A stretch of DNA of 64,000 bases from HGM04593 sp045634305 (GTDB lineage: Bacteria > Bacteroidota > Bacteroidia > Bacteroidales > Bacteroidaceae): positions 33,770-97,769 of the forward strand of contig JAZQZZ010000004.1 of assembly GCA_045634305.1 (NCBI GenBank). Direction: 5' to 3'. Positions 8,923 through 17,201 of this stretch are shown one piece after another. The notes below the pieces were generated by a model. That model was given only the letters and a program-made list of their open reading frames with translations. It had not been told where the DNA came from and did not search any database. Positions within the stretch are counted from its first letter, which is position 1. Each line of letters begins with the position of its first letter. A program made the position numbers and the translations under genes.

Positions 8923-9755
8923 AGAATACCTATAAAAGCCAGGTATACAATAACACTTGGCACAGCAAACAGTGTGCTGTCAAAACGGTCGAGCAATCCG
9001 CCATGTCCCGGGAGGACGTTGCCGGAGTCTTTAATGCCCATTTCGCGTTTTATATTTGATTCGACAAGGTCACCTAAGGTGCCGAACACTACTACAACTA
9101 CGGCCATACCAATCCACTGCCATATATTCATTACTGCAAAGTAATGTGCCATTACGATACTTGCTCCAACTGCAACTGCAACACCTCCAAAGAAGCCTTC
9201 CCATGTCTTCTTGGGCGATATGCGCTCGAACATCTTGTGACGGCCGATGAGGCAGCCGATGCAGTACGCTCCACTATCATTGCACCATATGAAGATGAAT
9301 ATAGAAAGCGGGAATAGCCAATAGTATGTCTCGCCCTCGGGTGCTCCTGCTGTCGAGAGAATCTGCAACAAAGAGAACGGCAGTGCCACATAAAGCTGTG
9401 TAAGCGCAAAATAGGCGAGGTTTTCAATGTTGTTTCCTTTTGTGGAGAACAAGCGGCCTATAAATACACATAGTATTGCCAATATATATGGTGTGAACAC
9501 CAATAATGCAGACACTGTCTCATTGTGGGCTGTAAGAGCAAATCCCACATACAGCAAGACACTGCACAGGAATGCCATTACCGGACTGAATGTTGCGTTC
9601 TTGTGCTGACGTAACAGTGTACAGAACTCGTTTACGGCCAAGGCCATAAAGACAAGGAACAGGGTTCTAAAAGTGTTGAACCCGTAAAGGATAGAACCGA
9701 CCAGAACTGCTACAAATAGTGCACCGCTGAGTGTGCGTATAATGAAATTTTTCAT
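8919..9755 (-). CDS. cdsA: Phosphatidate cytidylyltransferase CdsA
   Basis: Integral inner-membrane enzyme making CDP-diacylglycerol from phosphatidate and CTP, the branch point of phospholipid synthesis. It has at least six hydrophobic helices. The signature lies in the C-terminal third: KTWEGFFGGVAVAVGASI, then GDLVESNIKREMGIKDSGN and HGGLLDRFDS. 278 aa is typical. It lies 65 bp after ftsH on the same strand and ends tail to tail with lpxB. Confidence 0.96.
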   Translation of the reverse strand: MKNFIIRTLSGALFVAVLVGSILYGFNTFRTLFLVFMALAVNEFCTLLRQHKNATFSPVMAFLCSVLLYVGFALTAHNETVSALLVFTPYILAILCVFIGRLFSTKGNNIENLAYFALTQLYVALPFSLLQILSTAGAPEGETYYWLFPLSIFIFIWCNDSGAYCIGCLIGRHKMFERISPKKTWEGFFGGVAVAVGASIVMAHYFAVMNIWQWIGMAVVVVVFGTLGDLVESNIKREMGIKDSGNVLPGHGGLLDRFDSTLFAVPSVIVYLAFIGIL

Positions 9756-9820
9756 AAAGTCTTGTTTTATGTTGTGTCGTGTATTTCTTCAAGTATGAGA
9801 ATTTCGCCTTTCAGACTTCC

Positions 9821-11788
9821 TTATTCTGCAGTCTCAGCCACAGGTGCCTCTGCTGCAGTTTCTGTATCGTTCTTCTCTTCACTTCTGTTGTTCGAGTCAA
9901 AAATCTCTTCACTGCGCGATGTCCAAGGGCGCTTGCCAAATATCTTCTCTACATCCTCGGCAAAGATAACCTCTTTCTCTATGAGAATCCTTGCAAGCTC
10001 GGCATGTCCCTCCTTGTGCTCCTGCAGCAGAGCCTTTGCTCTCTCATACTGCTCCTTTATCATCTTGTGAACCTCGGTGTCAATCATTTCGGCCGTTTTT
10101 TCACTGTAGGGGCGGTTGAATGAGTACTCCTGGTTGTTGTAGTAGCAAAGGTTCGAAAGGTTGTCGCTCATTCCTGCATATGCAACCATTGCATAACCCT
10201 GCTTTGTCACGCGCTCAAGGTCGTTCATGGCACCGGTGGAGATGTGCCCGATGAAACACTCTTCGGCGGCACGTCCACCGAGTGTTGCGCACATTTCGTC
10301 AAGCATCTGCTCTTTGGTGGTAATCTGTCGCTCTTCGGGCATATACCATGCTGCGCCAAGTGCCCTGCCGCGTGGAACAATAGTAACCTTGATGAGCGGG
10401 TTCGCATGTTCAAGGAACCATGATATTGTGGCGTGACCGGCCTCGTGTATGGCAATAGCCTCCTTCTCCTTCTGTGTCATTACTTTGGTCTTTTTCTCAA
10501 GGCCACCGATTATGCGGTCAATGGCGTCAAGAAAATCCTGCTTGTCGACAGCTTTCTTCTTGCCTCGTGCAGCAATGAGTGCTGCTTCGTTGCATACATT
10601 TGCGATATCTGCACCCGAAAATCCCGGTGTCTGGCGTGCTAGTGTGTCGACGTCGACCGATGGGTCGAGTTTTAATGGACGCAAATGTACACCGAATATC
10701 TCCTTGCGCTCATTGAGGTCGGGCAAGTCTACATGTATCTGGCGGTCAAAACGTCCGGCACGCAATAGCGCCTTGTCGAGGATGTCGGCGCGGTTGGTTG
10801 CTGCGATTACAATGATTCCGCTGTTTGTGCCGAAACCGTCCATTTCGGTCAGCAACTGGTTGAGCGTGTTCTCGCGCTCGTCGTTGCCGCCCATTGAAGG
10901 GTTCTTGCCTCGTGCGCGGCCTACAGCATCAATCTCATCTATGAATATGATGCAAGGGGCTTTTTCTTTTGCCTGACGGAAGAGATCGCGTACACGCGAT
11001 GCACCTACGCCCACGAACATCTCAACAAAGTCCGAACCGGACATTGAGAAAAACGGGACATTCGCTTCGCCTGCAACAGCTTTTGCAAGCAATGTCTTTC
11101 CTGTTCCCGGAGGACCTACAAGCAGTGCGCCCTTTGGTATCTTACCTCCAAGTTCAGTGTATCTCTGCGGGCTTTTCAAAAAATCAACAATTTCCTGTAC
11201 CTCCTGCTTGGCTCCTTCCTGGCCTGCAACATCCTTGAAGGTTATGCGAGTTGCGCCGTCATTCTTGTCAAAGAGTTTTGCCTGTGATTTGCCTACGTTG
11301 AAGACTCCGCCTTGTCCGCCGGCTCCGTTGCTCATGCGGCGCATGATGAATATCCAAATGAATATGATTATGACAAACGGGAAAATGTTCCAGAACATGT
11401 CGCCCCAGAAATTTGTCTGTTCTTCATATTTTACGGCACCTTTGAACTTGCCATCTTCGCTTTCTCTCTGCTCGCGTATGAAGTTGTCAAAGTTGTCTAT
11501 GGAGCCTATTGTTGTCTCTACCTTCAGGCGTGCACCTTCGGTCAAAGGCTGGTCGGTTACTTTTGTGGCAGAGTCGCCAATTATGTATGCCTGTAGCGTT
11601 TTTCGGTTTATGACGGATATCTCCTCTACATATCCGCTCTTGATGTAATCCTCGACCTCACTGTATGATTTCTCTAGTCTCAAGTCGCTGTTCCCATCGT
11701 CAAAGATATAGATATACAAAAGTATACCTCCTATAATCATATACAGCCAGGTGAATGAAAATTTAGGTAGTTTGTTCTTGTTGCTCAT
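9821..11788 (-). CDS. ftsH: ATP-dependent zinc metalloprotease FtsH
   Basis: Membrane-anchored AAA protease that degrades misfolded membrane proteins and regulators. From ATG 11788 the protein has 655 residues: a TM helix near residues 10-30, a periplasmic domain, a second TM (NIFPFVIIIFIWIFIMRR), Walker A GPPGTGKT, Walker B IIFIDEIDAVG, the second region of homology (NRADILDKALLRAGRFDRQ) and the zinc site HEAGH. The frame stays open to TTG 11806, which would overlap rsfS by 8 bp; I prefer the ATG because it starts just before the typical short N-terminal tail. The C-terminal tail is acidic and Glu/Ala-rich. Confidence 0.97.
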   Translation of the reverse strand: MSNKNKLPKFSFTWLYMIIGGILLYIYIFDDGNSDLRLEKSYSEVEDYIKSGYVEEISVINRKTLQAYIIGDSATKVTDQPLTEGARLKVETTIGSIDNFDNFIREQRESEDGKFKGAVKYEEQTNFWGDMFWNIFPFVIIIFIWIFIMRRMSNGAGGQGGVFNVGKSQAKLFDKNDGATRITFKDVAGQEGAKQEVQEIVDFLKSPQRYTELGGKIPKGALLVGPPGTGKTLLAKAVAGEANVPFFSMSGSDFVEMFVGVGASRVRDLFRQAKEKAPCIIFIDEIDAVGRARGKNPSMGGNDERENTLNQLLTEMDGFGTNSGIIVIAATNRADILDKALLRAGRFDRQIHVDLPDLNERKEIFGVHLRPLKLDPSVDVDTLARQTPGFSGADIANVCNEAALIAARGKKKAVDKQDFLDAIDRIIGGLEKKTKVMTQKEKEAIAIHEAGHATISWFLEHANPLIKVTIVPRGRALGAAWYMPEERQITTKEQMLDEMCATLGGRAAEECFIGHISTGAMNDLERVTKQGYAMVAYAGMSDNLSNLCYYNNQEYSFNRPYSEKTAEMIDTEVHKMIKEQYERAKALLQEHKEGHAELARILIEKEVIFAEDVEKIFGKRPWTSRSEEIFDSNNRSEEKNDTETAAEAPVAETAE

Positions 11789-11798
11789 TCTTTCTTTA

Positions 11799-12170
11799 TC
11801 AATCAATATCTGGAATTTCTGTTAATGTTGCATCAGCCCACAGGTGCTCAATGTCGTAGAATCGGCGTACGTCGGGCAGGAATATGTGAACCAATATATC
11901 GCCATAGTCCATTGCGACCCATTGCGAGTTGCGCAGACCGTCGATGAAGTAGGGCTTCTTTTTGCAGTTGATTCTCACTGTATCTTCAATGGAATCGGTG
12001 ATTGCGCTTACCTGGTTGGGTGAGTTACCTTGACATATAACGAAATAGTCGCACACACTGTTGCCGAGCTTCAACATGTCAACTACAACAATTCCTTTGC
12101 CTTTTTTGTCCTGTATACCTTCTATTATTTGCTTGATGACATCCTGTGCATCAATTTTTTCTTTTTGCAT
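11799..12170 (-). CDS. rsfS: Ribosomal silencing factor RsfS
   Basis: Binds ribosomal protein uL14 and blocks subunit joining under starvation. The 123-residue protein has the family core: GIVVVDMLKLGNSVCDYFVI, the CQGNSPNQVSAI loop, and WVAMDYGDILVHIFLPDVRR, followed by Y..E.LW. It is the first gene of rsfS-ftsH-cdsA, with a consensus -7 box 85 bp upstream. Confidence 0.96.
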   Translation of the reverse strand: MQKEKIDAQDVIKQIIEGIQDKKGKGIVVVDMLKLGNSVCDYFVICQGNSPNQVSAITDSIEDTVRINCKKKPYFIDGLRNSQWVAMDYGDILVHIFLPDVRRFYDIEHLWADATLTEIPDID

Positions 12171-12254
12171 ATTAATATTATAAATAAGATTAAAGTTGAG
12201 TTTTGTGTAAAATTATTGCTGTTGTTTTCTGCAATGTTACATATGTTACATATG

Positions 12255-12262
12255 CAAAGATA
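12255..12262 (-). promoter_or_regulatory. Promoter -7 box for rsfS-ftsH-cdsA
   Basis: Minus-strand TATCTTTG matches TAnnTTTG exactly. Just beside it a 9-bp unit (ATGTTACAT) occurs twice in a row at 12233-12252, which could be a binding site; no -33 TTTG is seen at the standard distance. Confidence 0.5.
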
Positions 12263-12388
12263 TTCCTTATTTTGTCTATATGAAAATAAAAACAGATGCT
12301 TTTTGCCGAAAAACGCCGAAAAAAGAAAATTTTTTCATTTTTTTCTGCAAAAAATAGGCGAAAATATTTTTTTTACCGAAAAAAGTTG

Positions 12389-12396
12389 TACCTTTG
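12389..12396 (+). promoter_or_regulatory. Promoter -7 box for tRNA-Gln
   Basis: TACCTTTG, an exact consensus -7 element, ends 16 bp before the first tRNA base, a normal distance for a stable RNA gene. The upstream sequence is a long A/T tract that may act as an UP-like element. Confidence 0.65.
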
Positions 12397-12412
12397 CATC
12401 GCAATTGAGCCT

Positions 12413-12483
12413 TGGGCTATGGTGTAATGGTAACACTGCAGATTCTGGTCCTGCCTTTCCTGGTTCGAGTCCGGGTAGCCCAA
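12413..12483 (+). tRNA. tRNA-Gln (anticodon CTG)
   Basis: The cloverleaf can be drawn fully. The 7-bp acceptor stem is TGGGCTA/TAGCCCA, the D stem GTGT/ACAC carries the loop AATGGTA, the anticodon stem GCAGA/CCTGC holds the loop TTCTGGT (anticodon CTG), and the T arm CCTGG/CCGGG has the loop TTCGAGT. The discriminator base is A and CCA is not encoded. The U1-A72 pair and weak 31-39 contact are usual for glutamine tRNAs. Confidence 0.95.
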
Positions 12484-12486
12484 CAG

Positions 12487-12515
12487 AGAGATTTCCAAAC
12501 GGAAATCTCTTTTTT
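12487..12515 (+). terminator. Rho-independent terminator of tRNA-Gln
   Basis: A perfect 10-bp stem (AGAGATTTCC/GGAAATCTCT) with loop AAAC, followed by six T in a row, directly after the tRNA. Confidence 0.9.
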
Positions 12516-12602
12516 ATTATATTTGTCGTACGGTGAAAAGAATAATAAATCCCGCTGTGATATTTGAACCAAAGCGGGATTTGTGTTTTAAACTCCATTT
12601 TC

Positions 12603-13265
12603 TTATTTGAAGCAGTTTTCTTTAATCATATTTACAAGCTCCTCTTTGGCTACACCGCCGGTCTGCACTTTGTAACGTCCTTCCATTGGAATGAATAGCA
12701 ATGTGGGGATTGCCTGGATGTTGAAAGCATTGGCAATGCCAGGTTCGTTGTCTACATTTATCTTATAGATGTAGAGTTCGCTGGCATATTCCTTCGCAAT
12801 CTCCTCAAGAATTGGAGAGATGGCCTTGCATGGACCACACCAGTCGGCGTAGAAATCAACAACGGCGGGTTTGTCGCCAAGATATTTCCACTCCTTGCTT
12901 AAATCGGCAACCTTGTTTGCGAAGCCCTCTGTGTCAAGGTGTATGCAACCGGCAACCGGCTGTGCGCAATCCTGCTTGTCGCACTTGTTATTGCAATCCT
13001 GCTTGTCGCACTTGTTTTTACAGTCCTGTTTGTCACACTTGTTATTGCAGTCTTGCTTGTCGCATTTGTTGCTGCAGTCCTGTTTATTACATTTGTTATT
13101 GCAATCTTGTTTGTCACATTTGTTGTTGCAGTCCTGCTTGTCGCACTCTTGTTTGTTGTCGAGACATTCTGTTTTGTGCTCTTTGCACTCGCTGTTCTGC
13201 GCCTTGTTGCCACCGCAAGCCATCATCATGGCTGCGCACGCAATGATAACGAATATACGTTTCAT
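12603..13265 (-). CDS. Thioredoxin-fold lipoprotein with a Cys-rich nonapeptide repeat
   Basis: Probably an envelope thiol-disulfide exchange protein. The start at ATG 13265 gives a lipoprotein signal (MKRIFVIIACAAMMMACGG, lipidated Cys17); an upstream in-frame extension to 13304 would bury that signal and is rejected. Residues 41-100 are seven copies of a nine-residue unit, consensus CDKQDCNNK, so 14 Cys in 60 residues, with Cys27 and Cys34 just before. The C-terminal half is a complete thioredoxin fold with WCGPCK at 142-147 and the cis-Pro in AIPTLLF. The repeat could be a length-variable stalk, a metal-binding segment or a redox relay; the sequence cannot decide. It has its own promoter at 13302-13309. 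Confidence 0.9.
   Translation of the reverse strand: MKRIFVIIACAAMMMACGGNKAQNSECKEHKTECLDNKQECDKQDCNNKCDKQDCNNKCNKQDCSNKCDKQDCNNKCDKQDCKNKCDKQDCNNKCDKQDCAQPVAGCIHLDTEGFANKVADLSKEWKYLGDKPAVVDFYADWCGPCKAISPILEEIAKEYASELYIYKINVDNEPGIANAFNIQAIPTLLFIPMEGRYKVQTGGVAKEELVNMIKENCFK
12966..13145 (-). repeat. 27-bp coding tandem repeat, seven units
   Basis: Seven in-frame units of 27 bp encoding CDKQDCNNK or close variants inside the thioredoxin lipoprotein. The units differ mainly at third codon positions and at the N/S/K residues, so they are not freshly duplicated. The length makes the array a candidate VNTR that changes by whole codons. Confidence 0.92.
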
Positions 13266-13301
13266 AATCTTTAATGGTTTAGGTTGGTTAATCTGTTTTT
13301 G

Positions 13302-13309
13302 CAAATATA
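13302..13309 (-). promoter_or_regulatory. Promoter -7 box for the thioredoxin lipoprotein
   Basis: Minus-strand TATATTTG (consensus TAnnTTTG), 37 bp before the lipoprotein start. Confidence 0.55.
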
Positions 13310-13452
13310 TTAAATATTTTCATAACCAATCTATTGCAGCTGTTAATATTTCGTAAATGGCTTTTGTGATGATGGAAAAATGGATTTTTGTATGTATTTT
13401 TTATAAATATGTGAATTTTTAACAGCAAATATTATTGTTTTGTGTTGTTTTG

Positions 13453-13484
13453 TTTGCAAGGGATGGTGAATATAAGTATTTTTG
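13453..13484 (+). promoter_or_regulatory. Promoter of the TlpA-like gene
   Basis: -33 TTTG (13453-13456), a 20-bp spacer and -7 TATTTTTG (13477-13484): a full match to the Bacteroidota promoter. The expected transcript start is near 13490. Confidence 0.75.
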
Positions 13485-13485
13485 C

Positions 13486-13521
13486 AACCAGTGAAGAGAG
13501 GTTCTCTTTTGAGTGCTGGTT
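13486..13521 (+). promoter_or_regulatory. Hairpin at the 5' end of the TlpA-like transcript
   Basis: Outer arms AACCAG/CTGGTT and an inner stem AAGAGA/TCTCTT around a GGT loop form a two-part hairpin right at the predicted transcript start. There is no T run, so it is unlikely to be a terminator. It could stabilise the mRNA or be a regulatory leader. Confidence 0.4.
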
Positions 13522-13560
13522 ATTCCTCTTACCATAATGAAAATGAAAATCTTATATATA

Positions 13561-14907
13561 ATGAAATCAAGATTATTATTGCTCCTATTGCTGGTATCTG
13601 TAGTATTTACCGCATCAGCCCAGCGTGCCCGTTTTGAGATTGCATTCCAATCGGAGAATTCTGCCGATTTGTCAAAAGTATATATTCAGCCTTTAAATGC
13701 CGATGAGGCTTCCCAAACAGTTCTTTTGCGTCTGAAGGGTGACAAATATTCAGCAAATGTCCCGGTTTCTCGCACCGGTTTTTATGAGGTTGTCATGGTG
13801 ATAAACGGTGGCCAGTGGCTCACGACAGTGTATGCTCCAAAGCAGAAGAGAGTGGGGTTGGATGTTGGGTTCGATGGAGTGGCACTCAATGAGTGCTCGT
13901 CTGTGGACAACAAGGCGATATCCGATCTTAACTCGATAGTAAATGCCAACAACCGCAAACTGTGGATGGTCAAGGGTATGACCGATGACGCTTTGCGTTC
14001 ATTGTTTACAAGCTATCTCACTGTATGTGATTCAATTGTCGCAGCTGTGAAACCATCTGAAGCCGTCGTGAATTATATGAAGGCTACAGCCTATTCGAAT
14101 GCAAAGAATTTCTACACCTCAATTCCAAGAGCACAAAAACGCAGATTGAAGGATTTGCCTTTTACCGATGCTGATGTGCTACCTTCAATGGCCGCTGTAC
14201 TCGACAATGAGTATGCAGCTCTTGTGCCATCGGCCATGCAATTGGTATATGCAACAATATCGGCCGATGCAAAACTTGATGTAAGAGGTATGATGGATGT
14301 GCTTTATGCCGACTATCAAAACGCTACAGTCAGGAACCGGGTTGCCGATATGCTCATGAACCGTTTCCTGGTGCGTCACAACTATGCCGGTGATTTTGAC
14401 GGCGGTCTTGAGTATCTGCAAGCGATTGTCAATGATTTTGAATTGTCGGACAGTTATGTAAAAGAGTACCTCAAACGTAAGTCGGCTCTTGTGGGTGCTG
14501 ATTTTCCCGAGGAGGTGGTTCTTGTGGATTCTGATGGCAAGGTTGTCGATTTTTCCAAGTTCAAGGGCAAATATGTATATGTAGACCTTTGGGCATCGTG
14601 GTGTGGTCCTTGCTGCAAGGAGGTTCCTCATCTTCAGGCTCTTGAAAAGGAACTTGAGGGCAGCAATGTTGTCTGCGTGTCAATATCAACGGATACTGAT
14701 GAGAATGCGTGGAAAGCAAAGATGGCCGAACTCGGTATGCACGGCAACCAGCTATTTGACCGTGATGGAGCATTGGGCACGGCTCTCAATGTTGGTGGCA
14801 TTCCTTTCTTTGTGATATATGACAAAGAAGGCAAGCTCCACACCTATGGTGCGCAGCGTCCAAGCAGCGGCGATACAATAAAGCAGTTTCTGCTGAATCT
14901 TAAGTGA
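13561..14907 (+). CDS. TlpA-family thiol-disulfide oxidoreductase, exported
   Basis: Periplasmic thioredoxin-like protein of the type common in Bacteroidales. I choose ATG 13561 because it gives a clean signal peptide (MKSRLLLLLLLVSVVFTASA, cut at AQ); ATG 13513 and 13537 upstream are in frame. About 290 residues of a DUF4369-like and helical N-terminal part precede the C-terminal thioredoxin fold (about 325-448), with DLWASWCGPCCKEVPHL as active site and GIPFFVIYDKEG carrying the cis-Pro. The residue after the CxxC pair is a third Cys. Role is probably redox maintenance of envelope proteins. Confidence 0.88.
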   Translation: MKSRLLLLLLLVSVVFTASAQRARFEIAFQSENSADLSKVYIQPLNADEASQTVLLRLKGDKYSANVPVSRTGFYEVVMVINGGQWLTTVYAPKQKRVGLDVGFDGVALNECSSVDNKAISDLNSIVNANNRKLWMVKGMTDDALRSLFTSYLTVCDSIVAAVKPSEAVVNYMKATAYSNAKNFYTSIPRAQKRRLKDLPFTDADVLPSMAAVLDNEYAALVPSAMQLVYATISADAKLDVRGMMDVLYADYQNATVRNRVADMLMNRFLVRHNYAGDFDGGLEYLQAIVNDFELSDSYVKEYLKRKSALVGADFPEEVVLVDSDGKVVDFSKFKGKYVYVDLWASWCGPCCKEVPHLQALEKELEGSNVVCVSISTDTDENAWKAKMAELGMHGNQLFDRDGALGTALNVGGIPFFVIYDKEGKLHTYGAQRPSSGDTIKQFLLNLK

Positions 14908-14977
14908 TTTTTACACTTTTAACACCTTGTTTATCATATATTATGGGCAAAAATACCAACCATTGCCTATAATTTGT

Positions 14978-14985
14978 TACTTTTG
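14978..14985 (+). promoter_or_regulatory. Promoter -7 box for the secreted repeat protein
   Basis: TACTTTTG matches TAnnTTTG; 65 bp before the start codon at 15051. No convincing -33 element. Confidence 0.5.
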
Positions 14986-15050
14986 TCGCCCTTAATTGGT
15001 GCGAACTCGGTTATGTATATATTTTTATCAAATAATTAAAATTTCAACTT

Positions 15051-17066
15051 ATGAAGAAAAACTACTTTATGTTGGTTTGCCTCATGCTTTTTATGGCAGT
15101 ACAGGCAACAGCGCAGAGCTTTACAATTGACGAGCTGTTCGGAAAGTGGAGGTTTACGGCAGACGTGGAGTTTACCGATGCTGCAACACAGGCTCACAAG
15201 GAGACACTCTCGGGTGATTGTGAGGCTGTTATCTCTGCCGATGAAAATTACATTGCAAAAATCGTTGGTTTTGCCGGCTCTTCTGCTCAGCAGAACATCA
15301 ATGCGATTGGTGCAAAGGATGGACAGGACATGGCTAAGGTTATCAATCTTAACAATCCTCAGTTGTGGAATGACCTTTTGCTTGCCAATGAGAATGGTGA
15401 CAACCCTTACGGAGTTTTTGCCGATGGCGAGTGGAAAGTGCAGTCTTACGGTCCTGTATATTATAATGTGTATGCAACAGACGGTTTGATTACCATCCCT
15501 GATTTTACAGTTGTGAAAGTGACTGATTATCAGGCTGAGAAAGCAACAGTCATAGCAAAGTATACAAACGTGAAGATGACGCTTGTTGAGGCTGAAACTG
15601 TTGAGGTTGCCGATATTAGCGGCGAGTATCAGTTTAAGGCCGGTGCAGGTACCTATGATACAATGGCTGGTTCTGTCATTCCAACTGAGTTTGCAGTAAC
15701 TTTTGCAAAGAAGTCTGATGACAACAGAACTTATGATGCGACTATCGCAATCGAGGGTTACAATGCTGTTACTCTTCCTGCAGCTTACAATGGCGTGTCT
15801 GTAGTGCTTGACTATGATAATACATATCTTGATGAGGCTAACGGCATCCGTTTTGCTCCAATGTATGGCGATGCAACTGCCGGTGAAATAGAGTTCATGT
15901 CTCAGAGCGAGACAGCTTTCTCTCTCTATAGCGGTTTTGCTTTTGCTAGCGATGTTACAGTAAAGGCTGCCGATGGCGTGACCGATTCTTTGGTTGTTAA
16001 CGGCAACTATCATCAGTGGTATACAGCCGGCTCTTTGAAGATGGCGACCGATGCTCCTGCTTTTGATTGGGCTGGTGTCTACACTGTAAAGACAACCGAT
16101 GAGAACGGTTTGTATATAGGTGAGGCTGCAGGCTTTGAGTGGCCAACTGAGTTCCAGATTGAAGTTGAATACAACGAGGGTTGGGATATGTATCTCGTGA
16201 CAAAGGTTTTTGGTATGGATGTTGTGGCTCTCAATTATGGTGGCTTGGAATTCAAGCCTGCCGAGGATGGCAAGAGTGTAGATATTTCTACAGGCTACCT
16301 CTATACCGTAGAGCCGGGTGCCGTTTATCTTGCACTCCGTGATATGAATATGTCAACAGATGCCATTGAAATGGTTGTCAACGGTGATGGTACTATGTCG
16401 GTTGCCGGTCTGAGCGTTGTGACGACTGTATACGGTGTTGCAGAACCTGTTCTCAATGCGTTCTACTCAAACCTTGTCGTAACAAAAGAGGGTGTTGAGC
16501 CCGAGGCTCCCGAGGCATTTGATTGGCTCGGAACATGGGAAGTTACTGTAGGTAGCCAGGTGTCTTACGACGGCAAGACATATCCCGAGTCGTTCTATAT
16601 GACAATAGAGCATAATGCAGATTGGGGTATGACTCTTATCACTCAATTTATGAGTAAGGATGTTGCGGGTGTCAACTATGGTGGTATTCTGTTGACAATA
16701 GCCGAGGATAACAAGAGCGCCGAGATGGAAGTTGGTGTAATTGCCGGTGGTTCATACCCCGATTACCTTAAGATCTATGATATGAACGGTTTAGCGGACT
16801 ATCCGGTTATTCTTACAGCAAACGCAGATGGCACAATCTCGTTCGAAGACTTCTTCCTTGCAACCTATAATTGGGATACGACAACTTTGACTCCTGCAGT
16901 GTTCTGCCAGCAGGTTACTGCAACAAAGTGTCCTACAGGCATTGAGGAGGTGAAAGGTGAGAACGTGAAGGTGAAAGGAATTTATGACATGCAAGGCCGC
17001 AAGGTTGATGCAATCGCAGCTCCCGGTCTTTACATTGTTGATGGCAAAAAGATACTTGTTAAGTAA
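15051..17066 (+). CDS. Secreted beta-rich repeat protein with Por-type C-terminal tail
   Basis: Function not recognised. A signal peptide (MKKNYFMLVCLMLFMAVQAT, cut near AQ) is followed by about 620 residues with no hydrophobic helix. At least three related blocks are seen. Two align well: one starts FDWAGVYTVKTTDENG and runs through YNEGWDMYLVTKVFGMDVVA, the other starts FDWLGTWEVTVGSQVSYDG and runs through HNADWGMTLITQFMSKDVAG, each ending in a LNYGG/VNYGG motif. This looks like repeated lipocalin-like beta-barrels. The end (GIYDMQGRKVDAIAAPGLYI..GKKILVK) is a typical Por secretion or sorting tail. It sits upstream of susC but has its own promoter and terminator, so it is a separate unit. 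Confidence 0.8.
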   Translation: MKKNYFMLVCLMLFMAVQATAQSFTIDELFGKWRFTADVEFTDAATQAHKETLSGDCEAVISADENYIAKIVGFAGSSAQQNINAIGAKDGQDMAKVINLNNPQLWNDLLLANENGDNPYGVFADGEWKVQSYGPVYYNVYATDGLITIPDFTVVKVTDYQAEKATVIAKYTNVKMTLVEAETVEVADISGEYQFKAGAGTYDTMAGSVIPTEFAVTFAKKSDDNRTYDATIAIEGYNAVTLPAAYNGVSVVLDYDNTYLDEANGIRFAPMYGDATAGEIEFMSQSETAFSLYSGFAFASDVTVKAADGVTDSLVVNGNYHQWYTAGSLKMATDAPAFDWAGVYTVKTTDENGLYIGEAAGFEWPTEFQIEVEYNEGWDMYLVTKVFGMDVVALNYGGLEFKPAEDGKSVDISTGYLYTVEPGAVYLALRDMNMSTDAIEMVVNGDGTMSVAGLSVVTTVYGVAEPVLNAFYSNLVVTKEGVEPEAPEAFDWLGTWEVTVGSQVSYDGKTYPESFYMTIEHNADWGMTLITQFMSKDVAGVNYGGILLTIAEDNKSAEMEVGVIAGGSYPDYLKIYDMNGLADYPVILTANADGTISFEDFFLATYNWDTTTLTPAVFCQQVTATKCPTGIEEVKGENVKVKGIYDMQGRKVDAIAAPGLYIVDGKKILVK

Positions 17067-17120
17067 CTGATACACGATTTTAGTTAAATATTTAATACAT
17101 AGTAATATTTAACATAATAT

Positions 17121-17156
17121 ATGGCGCTTCTCCGTTGTGTGAAGCGCCATTTTTTT
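17121..17156 (+). terminator. Rho-independent terminator overlapping the susC promoter
   Basis: A perfect 10-bp stem ATGGCGCTTC/GAAGCGCCAT with a 10-nt loop and six T. It ends the secreted repeat gene. The loop contains the -33-like element of the next promoter. Confidence 0.88.
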
Positions 17157-17165
17157 GTAATTTTG
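17135..17165 (+). promoter_or_regulatory. Promoter of the susC operon
   Basis: -33 TTG (17135-17137), a 20-bp spacer, and -7 TAATTTTG (17158-17165), 36 bp before the susC start. The -33 lies in the loop of the upstream terminator. Confidence 0.65.
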
Positions 17166-17201
17166 CAACCCGAAAATAACATGAAAAAATAAGACTGGAA
17201 A

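Noticed and set aside
12335..12598. An 87-codon minus-strand frame over the tRNA-Gln and its terminator.
   Set aside because: It crosses a complete tRNA gene and its hairpin and has no plausible product.
12966..13145. Regular repeats that might be a CRISPR array.
   Set aside because: Units are 27 bp with no unique spacers and keep an open reading frame; they encode the CDKQDCNNK repeat.
15036..16013. A 325-codon antisense frame in the secreted repeat protein gene.
   Set aside because: Its translation is Cys/Ile-rich with no signal or motif, while the plus frame has a signal peptide, repeats and a sorting tail.
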